A stretch of DNA of 64,000 nucleotides from Dermacentor variabilis (GCF_050947875.1 NC_134568.1:215495648-215559647), one strand, 5' to 3'; numbered from the stretch's first letter, positions 11,641 to 24,182 are shown. Made by a program: numbers and translations. Notes: generated by a model from the letters alone, not told the origin.

Positions 11641-11954
11641 TGTGACACCACCGCACGGGCGCCTACCATTGGCCGAAAATGGCGTCATCTGAGCGGACTC
11701 TCCCATTGGCCGAACATGACGCGTCTTCCAGACATTGAAGGGCTTAAAAAAGAGACCGGGAGCAGCAAGAGCATACCAGAGATTCCTAGAGCATTCCCGG
11801 ATTCACCTCTCTCGAACTTCTTGCCGCGGTCCGCAGCGTCCGAGTTGCTGCCGGCCCGTAATGACTGTACGACTGTTCATTGACGTCTCTCTGTAGATAA
11901 TGTAAAATAAACCTCCCAAGTGTTTCATCCCGACGTCCGTCCTCAACTCCTACA
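11641..11954 (+). mobile_element. Putative solo LTR or LTR fragment
   Basis: Begins TGTGACACCACC and ends CTCCTACA, giving TG...CA ends over 314 bp. It holds a TATA-like CTTAAAAAAGAG near 11740 and an AATAAA at 11908-11913 followed by CTCCCAAGTG, the order expected for U3-R-U5. A TGGGTGACA that could be a primer-binding site follows at 11960. No flanking duplication or internal gene was found, so this is inferred from architecture only. Confidence 0.4.
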
Positions 11955-11960
11955 CCCTGT

Positions 11961-13505
11961 GGGTGACAAGAAGTATAGCGTGACTTTGTTAGCCTCATGT
12001 CGGATTTGAAGCATGACCTTTCGGAAACAATCATTAAGTGCGGTTCAAGAAAGATAGATTTGCTAGAACTTGCTTTAAACCGGTAGATGTAACGTAAAAT
12101 CAGAAGACTTTGCACGTCTTGGGTCTTGGCTTTGATTTGGTCTTTGTTTTATGCTTTTCATCATCGGCGGCTACTGTATTGCAGCGTCTTGGACAACTGC
12201 CCTTTATTGAAGCGCCTGTTTTAATTAAAAGCGCTCTTTTTTTTCGTGTTTTTGCCAGAAGAGATTGTTTGCAAGGCCCTCATTAAACCCGTATTTCAAA
12301 TAAGACTTCGAAATAATCTATTCATTCAAAACGAATTGTCTTGCCTAAGTGACAAATTTAGCATGCTAATGTGCCGCTCTAAATTAGTGTTAGCCATTTG
12401 CGGCTGGCTGTGTGATATGTGTAGTCTCCTGCTGCCCGGAAGGGAATGGTTCATTTCAGATTCTCCTCCTGTAGGTGCAGAGTGACGCCGTCCTGATGTA
12501 ACCGAGCACACCCGCGATGTAGTGCGTGTGATACCTTACATCTACAACGGGGAAGCATCACATTTTGCATAATTGTACAGCAATTTCTTTCGCTTCAGGC
12601 AAAATTGTCGCGAAGGGACGACCATGATCTTTCTTCCCATGAGACAAAACGAGCCCAGTTTTGTCTCAGTGCTTAGTCGTGCTTTTGACAAATGACAGCC
12701 CATAATCCACGGGAGAGCGCTAGCAGAAGCAAAAGATCAGTCACGCGCAACCCCTTTCTAGTGGCCCCTTTCAAGTGGCCGTATTAGTTTGCTCAACCAC
12801 CCTTTTCTATGGGTGTAAGGAAGGTGATTCATAGACACCAAAACACACCTAAAGCTGCAATTTTCCTTAGCGTGGAGGTCATATTATACACAAATTTGAT
12901 TGAACTTTGTCAAGCTGTACCAAGCGCCCATGCATGTGATTTTACATTGCTCTTAGCACGATAGTCGTATGCACAATGGTGGTGCACAACATGGGTGTGC
13001 GAGGAAATATTAAGTGCAGAAAACGTTCTACGTTCGTGTTTTTTTAATACATATGTCTACATATAGCCCGTTTCTCTTCACCCATCAGCCAGCCTAACAT
13101 TTTCCTTTTTTTTAGAACCCATCGTGAACAAAGCCCGTTTCATGATAGTATGAAGCAACATATTCCTATACAACCTACGCAGGTGATGCAAGTAAAGAAT
13201 TTTGTTTTTCACCCAATATTATAAATGCAGTACCGAGCCCAAAGGTTATAATTGGCGCTGAAAAGAGCGAAAAAATTCCTGTTCAGGATGAGCCTAAAAG
13301 TAACATGCGACGAAGTGTACTTACTTCAGCTAAATCGGGTCTTGCGAGAAAGGTAATCGGAATAGTACACATGGTAACTGGTGCGAACTAGAGCGCAACA
13401 ACCACATCCTCGTCTTCCTTCCTTTGTTGTTGCGCGTCTATTTTTGACCAGTTATAATTTTTTCTTGCGTTTAGAGATCGATAGATCCTAAAAGAAATAT
13501 TTGAA
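11961..13505. other. No gene or repeat recognised
   Basis: AT-rich sequence, with only short unremarkable ORFs. Confidence 0.5.
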
Positions 13506-13509
13506 GATA

Positions 13510-13624
13510 AACGTACGTACGTACGTACGTACGTTCGTTAGTTCGTTCGTTCGTTCGTTCGTTCGTTCGTTCGTTCGTTCGTTCGTTCGTTCGTTCGTTC
13601 GTTCGTTCGTTCGTTCGTTCGTTG
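13510..13624. repeat. (CGTA)n/(CGTT)n microsatellite
   Basis: Tetranucleotide tract, first CGTA then CGTT units, with one GTTA variant near 13538. Both strands are open in all frames, giving spurious VRSF and NERT repeat ORFs. Confidence 0.97.
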
Positions 13625-13815
13625 CGCTTAAATTGACAATAATAGTGTGTGTTTTCCGCACATTATTATTTGGCCTCCGTGCATGAACGAGCACGCAGCA
13701 ACCCACGTAAATTCTTCGTATATGCCAAGCTCCCTTTAGTCTATCCCTAACGCTACAGTCATCTCAAAATAAGTAAATATGAACCGTAATATACGAGTAA
13801 GTGGCCTTGGCGAGA

Positions 13816-14200
13816 AAAAAAAGTCCCAGTTTCGCTCAAAAGACGAAGCATTGATAGCGATAGTAAAGTATTTGATAACTATGTGAAGTAAGATTCGTAG
13901 TTTTATCGACTGTATAAATTGCAGTAAACGTTCGCTTACTAGTTAAATGAAAAAGCACAGTGTCAAGCGCGCACGTACAGGCAAACATGTACAGATCTAC
14001 ATTGAGAAGTGAATGCGTCGTGCTGCCTCTCGCTCCACCACATCTCGGAAACTTGAGATTACGCGACCTCCAACACTTGGCGCTCGGGAACACAGGGCGC
14101 ATAAAGCCACCAGCCGTCTCATATTGCCCTTAACCTTTGCACCCAGCGCAGGTTACCTCGAAGATGTGGCGCGCGGGCCGTGTATGTGCCCAGCCGCGCG
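13816..14200 (+). repeat. Dispersed repeat family X (copy 3)
   Basis: Poly-A then GTCCCAGTTTCGCTC, CGAAGCATTGATAGCGATAG, GTTTTATCGACTGTATAAAT, ACAGGCAAACATGTACAGAT and a GC-rich tail, in the same order as 5790-6240. Similarity fades after about 14100. Confidence 0.6.
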
Positions 14201-15144
14201 GACAGATATGCGCAGCCACCGCCGAGATGGAGGAGGAGACGAGCGCTCCCCCCCCTTCCCCCCCCGCCAGTTGCGCTCGCTTGATCACGTGACCTCCTAC
14301 ATTGGGCGCGCGGGTAGACGGCGCTCATCAAGCCTCCATCCTTCTCGGACCACCCTCTTATACTTTCCCTGGCTCCCACAGCCCGCAGCGCGCAGGGTGC
14401 GATAAGATTTTGCCACACTTGGATTTATACGATACATTATGCAAGGAGTGCTCGTAAAATTGCTATAGGAATAAATTTTTTTGTTTCTGAAGAACCAGCG
14501 AGGTACGTAATCCTTTTGGGTGTAGTGACACTGCTTGAACAACACACGTCTTCTTTCCTTTTTTTGGGGGTGGGGGGGTACGAGGGTGGGGTTGGGGGTA
14601 GTGGATACTGCGTAAACTGCATATTTGTCCATCTCTTACTGCACGTTTCGTCTGCGCCTGCAAGGACCACTCGCAGGAAAGTCCAGGATTTATGTCACTC
14701 CGCTCGCTTCCTAACGACCTAGTCTGCATACATTTGCACCCAGTAGGTTCAGACCTAATCCAAATTGCATTTCCAGCGGAGCTCGGCGCCCTCGTTAGCT
14801 GATGGCTTACATGTTTCACCCCTTCGCTGGACGACCGTTTCTTACTCTCTCTGTTTTATATTACGTGTACTTCCGGAAGCCAGTAACCGAAACGTTCTTC
14901 AGCAGGGGCCACATCACTTCATCTTAGACTGTTTACTTTTTTATCATTCACTCCTAGAGCGTGCTTCATATCTTGGGTGGATGTTTGTTACTTTGTCGTC
15001 GCTTTATCTTTATTCGCAACTGCATTCAGCTTGTTATTGCAGCTCGTGACTGGCCTCTGCGAACAGCCTTAGCGTTGTTCATCTGCTTCTCCTAAGCGCC
15101 CACTCTCTGAAGCGAATCCATAATCCAGAATCTCTATTTCTATC
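14201..15144. other. No gene recognised
   Basis: GC-rich to about 14400, including poly-C runs at 14250-14271, then the G-rich motif and plain sequence. ORFs up to 118 codons on both strands are not recognisable proteins. Confidence 0.5.
14566..14598 (+). other. G-quadruplex-forming motif
   Basis: Five G-runs (5, 7, 3, 4 and 5 guanines) separated by loops of 1, 5, 1 and 2 bases, just after a T-run. This satisfies the usual G3+N1-7 pattern more than once. No gene lies adjacent that would suggest a promoter. Confidence 0.7.
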
Positions 15145-15396
15145 CGCCATAGTGGTTCGGTGACTAGCATGTTACGCTGCTTAGCACAAGGTCGTGTGTT
15201 CAGTCTTGGCTGCGTAGGCCTCATTTCAATTGTGGGAAAGCAATCCAAAGAAACTTGTATACCATGCAGTTGGTGCACGTTATAGCACCACAGGTGGCCG
15301 AAATTAATCCGGAATACCCCACTATACGGCGTGCGCCATAATCAGATCGCCGTTTTGGAACGTAAGACCCCAGAACATAATTTTAGTCTTTACCTA
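15145..15396 (+). mobile_element. Ruka-like SINE, diverged
   Basis: A degraded head (CATAGTGGTTCGGTGACTAG, GGTCGTGTGTTCAGTCTTGG) is followed by GTGCACGTTATAGCACCACA, GGTGGCCGAAATTAATCCGG, CACTATACGGCGTGCGCCAT and CGTAAGACCCCAGAACATAA. All blocks of the family are in order. No clear TSD. Confidence 0.8.
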
Positions 15397-18200
15397 TATT
15401 AATTTTCTGGCACTACCACGTCCGCGTCTAGTAGTTTCACCACGAATAATGATTCATACGCGCCGTTCTGTGTTTGTCGCGCTTCGTCTCCCTTTTCTTG
15501 ATCGTAGATGGCGCGCGGCAGGTGCTTTAGTTACTCAGGCGCCCCGCGGACTTTTCGCTCTTTCGGTCGTCCGGAGCTGTCGCCTGCACCAGCTCATTAA
15601 CACTCACTGGGCCGCCTTCCCTGATTTCTTTCGTCACAGTTGGCCCCCGCAAGTTATTTATTGTCAGCGGCGCCGCTTTTACGGAAGCGATGATACGCGC
15701 TTCTGAGCTACGGCGCGTGTAGCCTCCCTTGGCCGCCATCTCTATCTCTCTCTCTCTCTCTCGTTTTCTTACCGCTGCCATTTCGTTGCTTTATTTTCCT
15801 TCTTGTGAATTTCTGCGTTCCGATCTTCATCTCTCTCCTCAATCCTCAACTCTCGGCCTATTCGTCTAACCTTAATGATCTCCAAGCTCTCCCATTCTTT
15901 CCATCCTTTCATGTGGGGGCGGTCTCCGTTTGCACAGGTGCCAACTTCGCCGCTCTCGTGATTCTCTGCTTCCCTCACGCGGCTGGCGTTTTTATGTCGG
16001 CTGCAGCGCGCCGGCCTCGCCCTCGCCAACTTTTGTACATCTTTGACTGCGTCATTTCCGCTTCGCACGTACCCTTCTCGGGGAAAGGGAACCCGCAGAG
16101 CGGTAGCGGTGTTTCAGGCGTCGCTCCTCTTTATTTTCATTGTTTTTACCAAACAGGCGACCCGGTGGAAAGCGTATCCCCCCTCCGCAACGCAGTTCCG
16201 CTCGACGGTATCTTTGTGTTTCCCTAGCGTGAGCTTCCCTCTTTTGTCCCCCGTGTGACGCTTTTCCTGCCTCCAGCGTCATTATTCACAGCCTCCTTGC
16301 TCTTCCGCCAACTGAATTCTCCTTTCCCATTTCAGCTCTTCCTTTGTTTGCAGCTCCTCCTCCCTCTTTCCACTACTTCCACCTTTGCTTCTTCTCATTT
16401 CTTTTCCTCACTTCGTTTTCGTAGCCACCGCCATTTCTTCCGCTTATGCACGCCATCTAAATCTTTCCACACAAGTGGTTACCTTTTACTCTCTTTCTCT
16501 CTCTCTCTTTCTCTCGTGCTTTATTTTTTTCTTCTTCTCGATCGAATATTTTCGGTCTCTTGATCTCTCCCCCCTTCCTGGACTAATGAACGTCTGTTTT
16601 TTTTTTATGTTCTTTCAGTGCAGTTCATCTGCGTCGAGCGTTTTCTTCGCGTTCTTACGCATGACTACCGTATTCTCGCGTTAGAAAATCACATGTCGCA
16701 CGTTTTACAGCAAAACGGAAAATAAATAAAAGGAAGAGAGGGAAAAGGAGACTATGAAACGGCAGAAAGACTGAGCGAGAATGAATGACACAACGCCGGA
16801 TTAGAAAAAGAAGTAGAGAAAGAAATCAATCGTGCCATGCCGCAAATTCACGTCACCAGCGTCGGCGACGTCTCTAATACGCGAAGAAAACGGTGGCACC
16901 TGTTCCGTCGCTTCGGTTTTTCGTCGTCGGTGACTTCAGATGAGGCGCACAAATGAAAAAAAAAAAAAAACTACTATGCCGCGCGCGCTCCTGTCTGCCT
17001 GCAGGTGCCGCACCATTCCTTACGGCGCTAGTGGGAGGATTCAAGTGCGGCATCGCTGAATGAGCCCGGAGCGCATGCATCTGGCCGCGCGCTCTTGTCG
17101 CGAAGGCCCAGCTCCCGCCCCATGATGAATTTTTCTTTTAGGGCTTCTTCTCTTCTTCCTTTCCTCTTTTCTTTTTCAATCTTTTCTTGGAACACCGCTG
17201 CAAAATTCAGAAGGCTGCGTGTTCAAAACAGGTTCCCCGAGCGCCCGTAACAAGGGAAAATATTCGTGCGAGTATTCTGCTGCACCGGCAGTCGTGTTAG
17301 CAGAAAGCGGAGCGCGCATGGCTCGCAACGGACAAAGGAGAGCACTCTTCGGATGCGGCGTGTGTGCAAACTTTGCTTCAGCCTGCTCTCGTTCTTTCTT
17401 TGCGTTTTCTCTTTTTTTCCTTTGGCCATTCTCTTCCTCTTCTTTTTTTCGACATTACATAATGAGCCGTTGGAGCGCAAATACGGCGCCGTCTACTCCA
17501 TGGCTCTTGAATAGGTCGTGCACGCAACATGCAGTAGAAAACAAAGTAGCGGCACGTGATTCTCTGCCTTCAGCTTCACTCGTGACGAGGCAGCATGTTG
17601 CACGTGGGCAATCTATGTTTTCTCTCTCAGACAGAGCGGAAGTGTTTTGCAATGCGCTGCCAAGGGGACGTTTACGCCATACCTGCTTAGGCCATAGGCA
17701 CCGTGGAAACCGTTTTTAACAAACTTTAGTTCCGGTTAACATGATTACAAAGTTATGTCAGCTAACGAAAAAAAAAAAACGAGGGGAAATATAGTATGGC
17801 CAAACCAGTGAAAACCGAGAAAGGCGAGCTTTGTGGCTTTTTGGCCTCTGAACATTTCCTCCGGATAACTGTGGACCGACGCTGCAGCTATCGTGGCCGC
17901 CGCATGTTTAGACGTCTCGCATGTTTAGGTTTCGCGTCACGTCCCTTTCGTCGAGCAAAGCAACCAACAACCGCTACTATTTCGTTTTGCGGGACTGCAA
18001 GAAAGCATATCGAAGCGAGTAACGAGATTCGCGGAAAGCCTAAACATTCGAAATAAATCTCAAGGACAAACAGCCCCTTCTGGACATCACCAAATTCTCA
18101 TGTCTCCCTTCTAGGTTAATTGATGGGAAACATCCTTTATGCGCCTGTTTTGAGCCAGTACCCTCGCGGTCTGTATCTCAGTTCACCGTTGTAAGATTCG
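15397..18200. other. Gene-free, pyrimidine-rich on + strand
   Basis: 15700-16680 is strongly C+T-rich on the plus strand, with (CT)n runs at 15740-15763 and 16490-16516. This generates Ser/Phe/Leu-rich ORFs that I do not accept. A poly-A run lies at 16957-16971. No host exon recognised. Confidence 0.5.
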
Positions 18201-18207
18201 TCGGACG

Positions 18208-18225
18208 ATCTCGCCGCTGCCACCA
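18208..18225 (-). promoter_or_regulatory. Primer-binding site of minus-strand LTR element
   Basis: On the minus strand TGGTGGCAGCGGCGAGATCG begins two bases after the LTR end. It closely resembles the 47759 PBS of the intact element (TGGTTGCCAGCGGTGAGATC), with the same two-base gap. The priming tRNA was not identified. Confidence 0.55.
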
Positions 18226-18227
18226 TT

Positions 18228-19180
18228 TGTTAGAGTTGTCGGACGATCTACGAGCTGTAGGCCGATCTCACCGCTGCCATTCAGATGTAAGATTTGGCAG
18301 TCGTAGCTGTAGGAAGGAGCTTGACTCTTCGTCGGGACTTAGGAGAGCAGGATTTATTTACATGTTATTTACAGTCCAACATGAGATACATCGACAGTCT
18401 AGCGTGACTCCCAAATGGAGCCCGCAAGACGAGCATACAGCAAACAGCTTACGAGCACACAGCTCATCAGTACATTTCGAGCACGACAACGAGCACACAG
18501 CTCACGAGTACATATCGAGCACAACGAGCACACTCTAGCAGCCGACACTCGCTGTTTATAAGCACTTGGTCCCCCTTTGATTCCAAGGGGACGGAAATGT
18601 TCGTCCAGTCATTGTAAACATGCCGCCTCTCCCCGGGACGGCTTTCACACACACACACACACACACACACGTGTTCACGGTCCCAAACCGACACAAGGAT
18701 TTCGTATAACTCGGAGCCGCCTCCGGGTAGTGTGCCCGGGTAGCACATTGTCTTGCGTCTTGATCGGCGCGTGGGAAGGAGCCCACGACGACGTTCCCGC
18801 GGCAACTCCCCCACCCGTAGCAGATCAGGTCCGCGTTGTCGTGTTGCGCACAAAGCCTGCTTCGTCGAACTCCTTCAGTCACAACGGCGACGAGGCTAGA
18901 GCGTAACGGTGGCGGTTTCAGCACAAAGCCTGCTTCGTCAAACGCATCCTAGCTGAAGCGACGGAGAGTGGAGGATGCGCGTATTGTTCCCGACACAAAG
19001 TCGACTTAGTCACGCCGTGGCTAGAGGTTGGCGGCGGCGTTCCAAGATGAGGTGGCCACCGCTGGCGTAAATGGCTGGCAAACTTGCACTGCAGCTGGCC
19101 GTTCTTAACACCGTTGTAAACGTGGCCTCGGAGGTCGTTGCTTTGACCATCGAATGGCTGCCGTAAATTTGGGACTGCGC
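18228..19180 (-). mobile_element. LTR (minus strand) with adjacent internal start
   Basis: Read on the minus strand, a TATA-like CTTATAAACAGC (about 18553-18564) precedes a GTAAATAAATCC polyadenylation signal (about 18350) and a terminus ...CTCTAACA at 18228, then AA and a TGG primer site. That is U3-R-U5-PBS order. The outer (5') boundary is uncertain. A (CA)n tract sits at 18647-18670. The block CACAAAGCCTGCTTCGTC occurs twice, about 70 bases apart (18850 and 18920). A related copy lies at 33850-34600. Confidence 0.55.
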
Positions 19181-19662
19181 TTTGGCCGTCATGCACGAAC
19201 TCTAAAGCCAGATTCTTCTGTTCAAGCATGGCCATAATGTGAGCAGCTGGGAGAACTGAAACATTATGCTTTAGAAGGGCACCAGTATGTTATCTTTCTG
19301 TAATATGATTTTAACCGAGCGATTTAAGGCACGAAGGAGATAACTTGAACAAACTAAAGCGAGTTTTTTTCTTTGCTGGAATGTTTATTACCGTCAAATG
19401 TTTTAAATGCCATCTTTCGTGCACATCATTTCGCTCTCTCGGACAAAGTTGTATTAGCACGAACGAGAAGGTAGTAGGTCAGTAGCATCAGCTTCCGCCA
19501 TGAAGGCTCCGTCTTTTCGCTTTGATGTGGAATCGATGCTTGCGTTTTTGAAAATTATTAAACGCCGAAAAGCATTCAATTTCTAAAAATTAAATTGGCC
19601 AGAGAAACTCCGCAAGGCTTAATACACTACAACTCCTTTGTCTTTTGTATGGAACCGACCAG

Positions 19663-19749
<87 letters not shown>

Positions 19750-20529
19750 TTCTCACAGCGCAGTCTTGCTTCTTCAGTTAGTTAAATTAAAAATGCCGAC
19801 ATCACTTATTAGACAAATCACAACCTACAATTAGTAACTATTAAATTACTATAACCTACTTGAGGAGAAGGATTTGTTTGACTAAATCATTACAGTGCTG
19901 CATACATGATCTGAAGCTTTACAGAAGAAGGTGCAGAGGAAAATCCGCGAGTGGGATCTCCTGAAGAAAATGCTCAAGCTTAGGTCATAATTAGCAGATA
20001 AGTTGAATATGTATTAAATATTATACAATGGTGAGGTTGCAACATTATAACCGTCATAGTGTACATAAAAGCTATGATAGAACAAGGAATGTATAAAAAC
20101 ACGGAAAAATCAGAAATAAAGAATAGGAAGTTAGAATAACTACTCAACTGTGATAATTATTTAAGAGAGCCGTAACAGAAGTGACAAATATAGTTGTAGT
20201 TCAATCATCAAACGTTTCTTTCGAGCGCTGATTGGTTGCGGAACCTTCACTAAATATGTAGGTCAGATCAGAGTAAAACTGGATGTTATGGACTAGCGCA
20301 ATATAGAGGACACCGGCTTGAGACGTGTTCTTTTTCACACTGGTCGAAGGGGTAGTTAATTCGGCCTTAAGAGGTGTCAGTGCCCAACGGAGAAAATTTC
20401 ATGGTATAAGGGGTTGTGCCTGGTCTGGAGGATAAACAGAGATGTTTTCATAGCCTGTCCAAAGCTGAAGTTGGTGCTGGTTGTAGCAAGTGGGTTAAGA
20501 AATGCATCATGTAGCTTGAAAAACGCGGC
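19181..20529. other. No gene; (AAT)n microsatellite at 19663-19748
   Basis: AT-rich DNA with a pure AAT trinucleotide tract. No coding sequence recognised before the gypsy fragment. Confidence 0.6.
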
Positions 20530-22950
20530 GGAGATGAAAGCCGAAAACCGAAACCGAAAACTAAATCAGGTGACAAAGAAAGACGTATGCCCGCTTCCCC
20601 GTATAGACGACTCACTCGACAGGCTTCGACACGCGCGTTACTTCTCCTCAATGGATTTAAAAAGCGGATATTGGCAAATCGAGGTAGACCCGAGAGACCG
20701 TGAAAAAACTGCTCTTGAGACACCAGACGGCCTATACGAATTTAAGGCCTTGCCTTGTGCTCAGCCCCTGCTACGTTCCAACCCCTCATGGACACTGTGC
20801 TTTCAGGCCTGAAGTGGAAAACCTGCTTAGTGTACCTCGACGACGTCATCGTGTTCTCCGCAACAGTTGAAGACCATCTCGAACGGCTTGAAGCGGTTCT
20901 GCAGTCCATCCGGTCCGCCGGCCTTACCCTGAAACCGGAGAAGTGCCACTTTGGCTTTGCGGAACTACAGTTTCTTGGTCACGTCGTCAGCCACGCAGGT
21001 GTCCGCCCGGATCCCGAAAAAATTGTCGCCGTCGCACAGTTTCCCGTACCATCCGACAAAAAGGCTCTCAGGCGCTTCCTCGGCCTCTGTGCCTATTACC
21101 GGCGGTTTATTGCAGACTTTGCTCGTATTGCGTCGCCGTTAACTCGCCTGACGAGAGACGACGTTGCTTTTGTATGGGGCGACGAAGAGCAAGGTGCATT
21201 CAACGACTTGCTGGAACGTCTCCAGACGCCTCCAGTGCTTGCTCACTTTGATGAGACCGCTCCTACATTGCTCCACACTGATGCAAGCAATGTTGGCTGG
21301 GGAGCTGTTCTTGTGCAGCAGCAGGAGGGCACAGAAAGAGTACCTGCCTATGCAAGTAGAACACTCTTACGCACAGAGGCTAATTACTCCATGACTGAGA
21401 AAGAATGCCTCGCCGTAGTATGGGCGCTTATGAAATTTCGTCCATATTTGTATGGCCGCCACTTCACAGTTATCAGCGACCACCATTCACTGTGTTGGTT
21501 GACAAACCTTAAAGATCCTTCGGGACGACTGGCGCGTTGGAGCCTACGGTTGCAAGAGTTTGACATGACTGTCAAGTACAAGTCGGGGAAACGACACACG
21601 GATGCTGACTGCCTGTCTCGATCGCTGATAGAGTCGTCTGCTCCACCCGAAGAAGACTCGGCATTTCTTGGTGTTCTGAACACATCCACCATCGCGAAAC
21701 AACAACGGGATGACCCTGAGTTGCTTGAAGTCATCAATTACTTAGAGGGCAGGTTTGCGAGACCGCCTAGAGTTTTCGCAAGAGGACTGTTGTCGTTTTG
21801 CTTGCGGGCGAAAGCACTTTACAAACGAAACTTTTCTTCGACCGGGTCTTCCTATCTGCTCCTCATTCCTGCAGCTCTTCGTACGGAAGTACTTGAAGCC
21901 TGTCACAACGAGGTCACTTCTGGTCACTTGGTCTACACGAGAACGCTGGTCAGAGTGCAGCAGAGATACTACTGGCCGAAACTTACCACCACCGTGAAAC
22001 ATCACGCTCGTACTTGCCTCGACTGCCAGAGGCGCAAGTCGCCTCCGTCGAAACCAGCCGGTCTCCTACAACCCGTCCAGGTTCCTCGAAGACCATTTGA
22101 CCAAATCGGAATGGATATATTGGGCCCACTTCCTACTTCTACTGCAGGGAATCGCTTTGTTATCGTAGCGACCGACTATCTCACACGCTACGCTGAAACA
22201 TAGGCAATCCAGAGCAGTACAGCAGCCGAGGTGGCGCGCTTTTTCATTGAGCATGTTGTGTTGCGACACGGCGCACCTACCGTCGTAATAATAGACCGAG
22301 GAACCGCATTCACGGCTGCACTTTTACATCACGTCTTGCTGCTAAGTGGGACGTCTCATGGGAAGTCAACCGCCTACCATCCACAAACCAACGGATTAAC
22401 AGAACGCCTAAACAAAACAATTGAAGACATGCTCTCCATGCACGTGGATGTTGAACAGAAAAATTGGGACGACATCCTTCCTTATATCACCTTTGCATAT
22501 AACACGGCGAAACAAGAGACAACGCGCATGACTCCGTTCACCCTTGTTCATGGGCGGGATGTACAAACGATGTTGGATGCAATGCTTCCACACGTCTTTG
22601 ACGACACTGATACGGATGCCGATGTGTTTACGCAACGCGCAGAAGAGGCTCGGCAGCTCGCACGCTTGCGGATCTGCCAGCAGCAAGACTACGGCGCAGG
22701 GCGCTACGATCTTAACCGTCGAATGGTTATCTATGACGTCGGCGACAGAGTGTGCGTTTGGACACCCATACGGAAACGAGGCCTCTCCGAGAAGCTGTTA
22801 AGACGATACTTCGGACCATATCGAGTATTGCGCCGACTCAGTAATGTCGCGTACGAGGTCGTCCCCGATAGTCCCAGTCGTACCCGGCGCCGCACGCATT
22901 GTTCTGAACTTGTGCACGTTGTCCGCGTGAAGCCGTATGTGAACAAATAA
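20530..22950 (+). pseudogene. Ty3/Gypsy pol relic: RT-RNase H-integrase
   Basis: A 5'-truncated polyprotein in conventional order. RT starts inside the palm (KKDVCPLPRI, MDLKSGYW), then the catalytic YLDD in LVYLDDVIVFSA and the FLGLCAYYRRFI connection. RNase H follows (LLHTDASNVGWG, TEKECLAVVWAL, ISDHHSLCWL, HTDADCLSRS). Integrase has an HHCC zinc finger (HNEVTSGH ... CLDCQ) and a DDE core (GMDILGP, IDRGTAF, GLTERLNK), then a GPY-like tail (YFGPYRVLRRLSNVAYEV). Defects: a frameshift of a few missing bases near 20750, in the segment before CSAPATF, and an in-frame TAG at 22201-22203. Gag and protease are missing. Not functional. Confidence 0.92.
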
Positions 22951-23028
22951 CTATGCCAGAGACTCTTACTTCAGCGAGTGACATTACTAGTTTAGCATCG
23001 GGGCGATGCTCTCTTAGGGAGGGACAAA

Positions 23029-23234
23029 TGACGCGTGTATTCTGCTTAGAAGACAACGACGATGGGGGCATAACGGACTCCCTCTAGTGGGTGGCTGAGA
23101 TTGAGTGAGGACGAAGAAGACGTGCCTCGGTTCCGTTTGTTTTTGAACAGGCTGTCCTGTTGTTCTTGAACGTCTCCCTGTCTTCTGTCCACGTCGTACC
23201 GCGACAATACCAATCGTTTCTTGCCACCTTAACA
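23029..23234 (+). mobile_element. Candidate short 3' LTR of the gypsy relic
   Basis: About 80 bases after the pol stop there is a purine tract AGGGAGGGACAAA (23016-23028), then TGACGCGTGTATTC, and TG...CA ends are possible at 23234 (CCACCTTAACA). Its position after integrase and the preceding polypurine tract support a 206-bp LTR. There is no 5' copy in the window to confirm the boundaries. Confidence 0.4.
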
Positions 23235-23364
23235 TGCCGAGCTGTGCGCATCCCGCTTCCTCCACGGTTCTCGGGCATGATGAGTTTTTGGGAAGGTTAA
23301 CGAACTGTCTCAAAGAATTATTAATGCTGAAATTCTCTCTCTCAATCTCTTTCTCTCTCTCTCT

Positions 23365-23388
23365 ATGTGTGTGTGTGTGTGTGTGTGA
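23365..23388. repeat. (GT)n microsatellite
   Basis: Short GT run adjoining the SINE 3' end, preceded by (CT)n at about 23336-23364. Confidence 0.9.
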
Positions 23389-23587
23389 CCATCTGATTAT
23401 AAGCTACGCTGTAATGGGGGACTCCGCATCAAATTTTACAACCTGTGGTTCTTGCCCTTAAAGCTAAGTGTACACGAGCGTGTCTGCATTTCATCCTCAT
23501 CGAATGCAGGCGCCGCGGCTGGATTCGAACCCGCGACCTCGATATTAGCCGCAGAATTCCATAGTCACTAAGCTACCGCGGCGGGTG
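23389..23587 (-). mobile_element. Ruka-like SINE, diverged
   Basis: On the minus strand: head ACCCGCCGCGGTAGCTTAGT then GGTCGCGGGTTCGAATCCAG (good B box), body GAATGCAGACACGCTCGTGT, GGAGTCCCCCATTACAGCGT and end AATCAGATGGTC. The 3' end abuts the GT microsatellite. Confidence 0.8.
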
Positions 23588-24061
23588 AAGAATAAGTAGA
23601 AACTGCAGCTTTCGAAAATCCAAAAGCGATACAATTTACAGGAGCCAGCAACTCGCTTTTGTGCGTTGTTTTCACCAGCGTATATTACAGAAACTTCTCT
23701 TACATTGGAACGTTTCCTTACGGCTATGTATTTGGGCTCCCATCATTCACGATGGCGAAAAGGTTTTATTTTATTTTTTTAATACGGTTTCCGGAGTCGT
23801 ATCCGCCACATTTCTCTTTCGAAGAGAACTTGGCAATCAGCCTATGGGCTCGCCACTAACGATCTCAGTGATAGCGAGGCTATTTCTGGGGCGATTGCCA
23901 ACCATCATGGTTCGGCAATGGCTGAGTATAGTTAGCGAGTCGGCCTTTTGCGCCTGCACACGATGCCTACCTCAGCGGTTCGAACGCCTGTGGCAAATGA
24001 ATGAATGATATTTTGCTCTTATCCTTACTGGAAATGGGAGAAGGGAAGGAGGAAAGAAACG
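23588..24061. other. No gene recognised
   Basis: Plain sequence between the SINE and the CTTT microsatellite. The ORF of 115 codons at 23661-24008 is not recognisable. Confidence 0.5.
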
Positions 24062-24137
<76 letters not shown>

Positions 24138-24141
24138 TCCT

Positions 24142-24182
<41 letters not shown>
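24062..24182. repeat. (CTTT)n microsatellite
   Basis: About 30 tetranucleotide units with one TTCC interruption near 24139. It is open in all frames, hence spurious FLSF and KKER ORFs. Confidence 0.98.
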
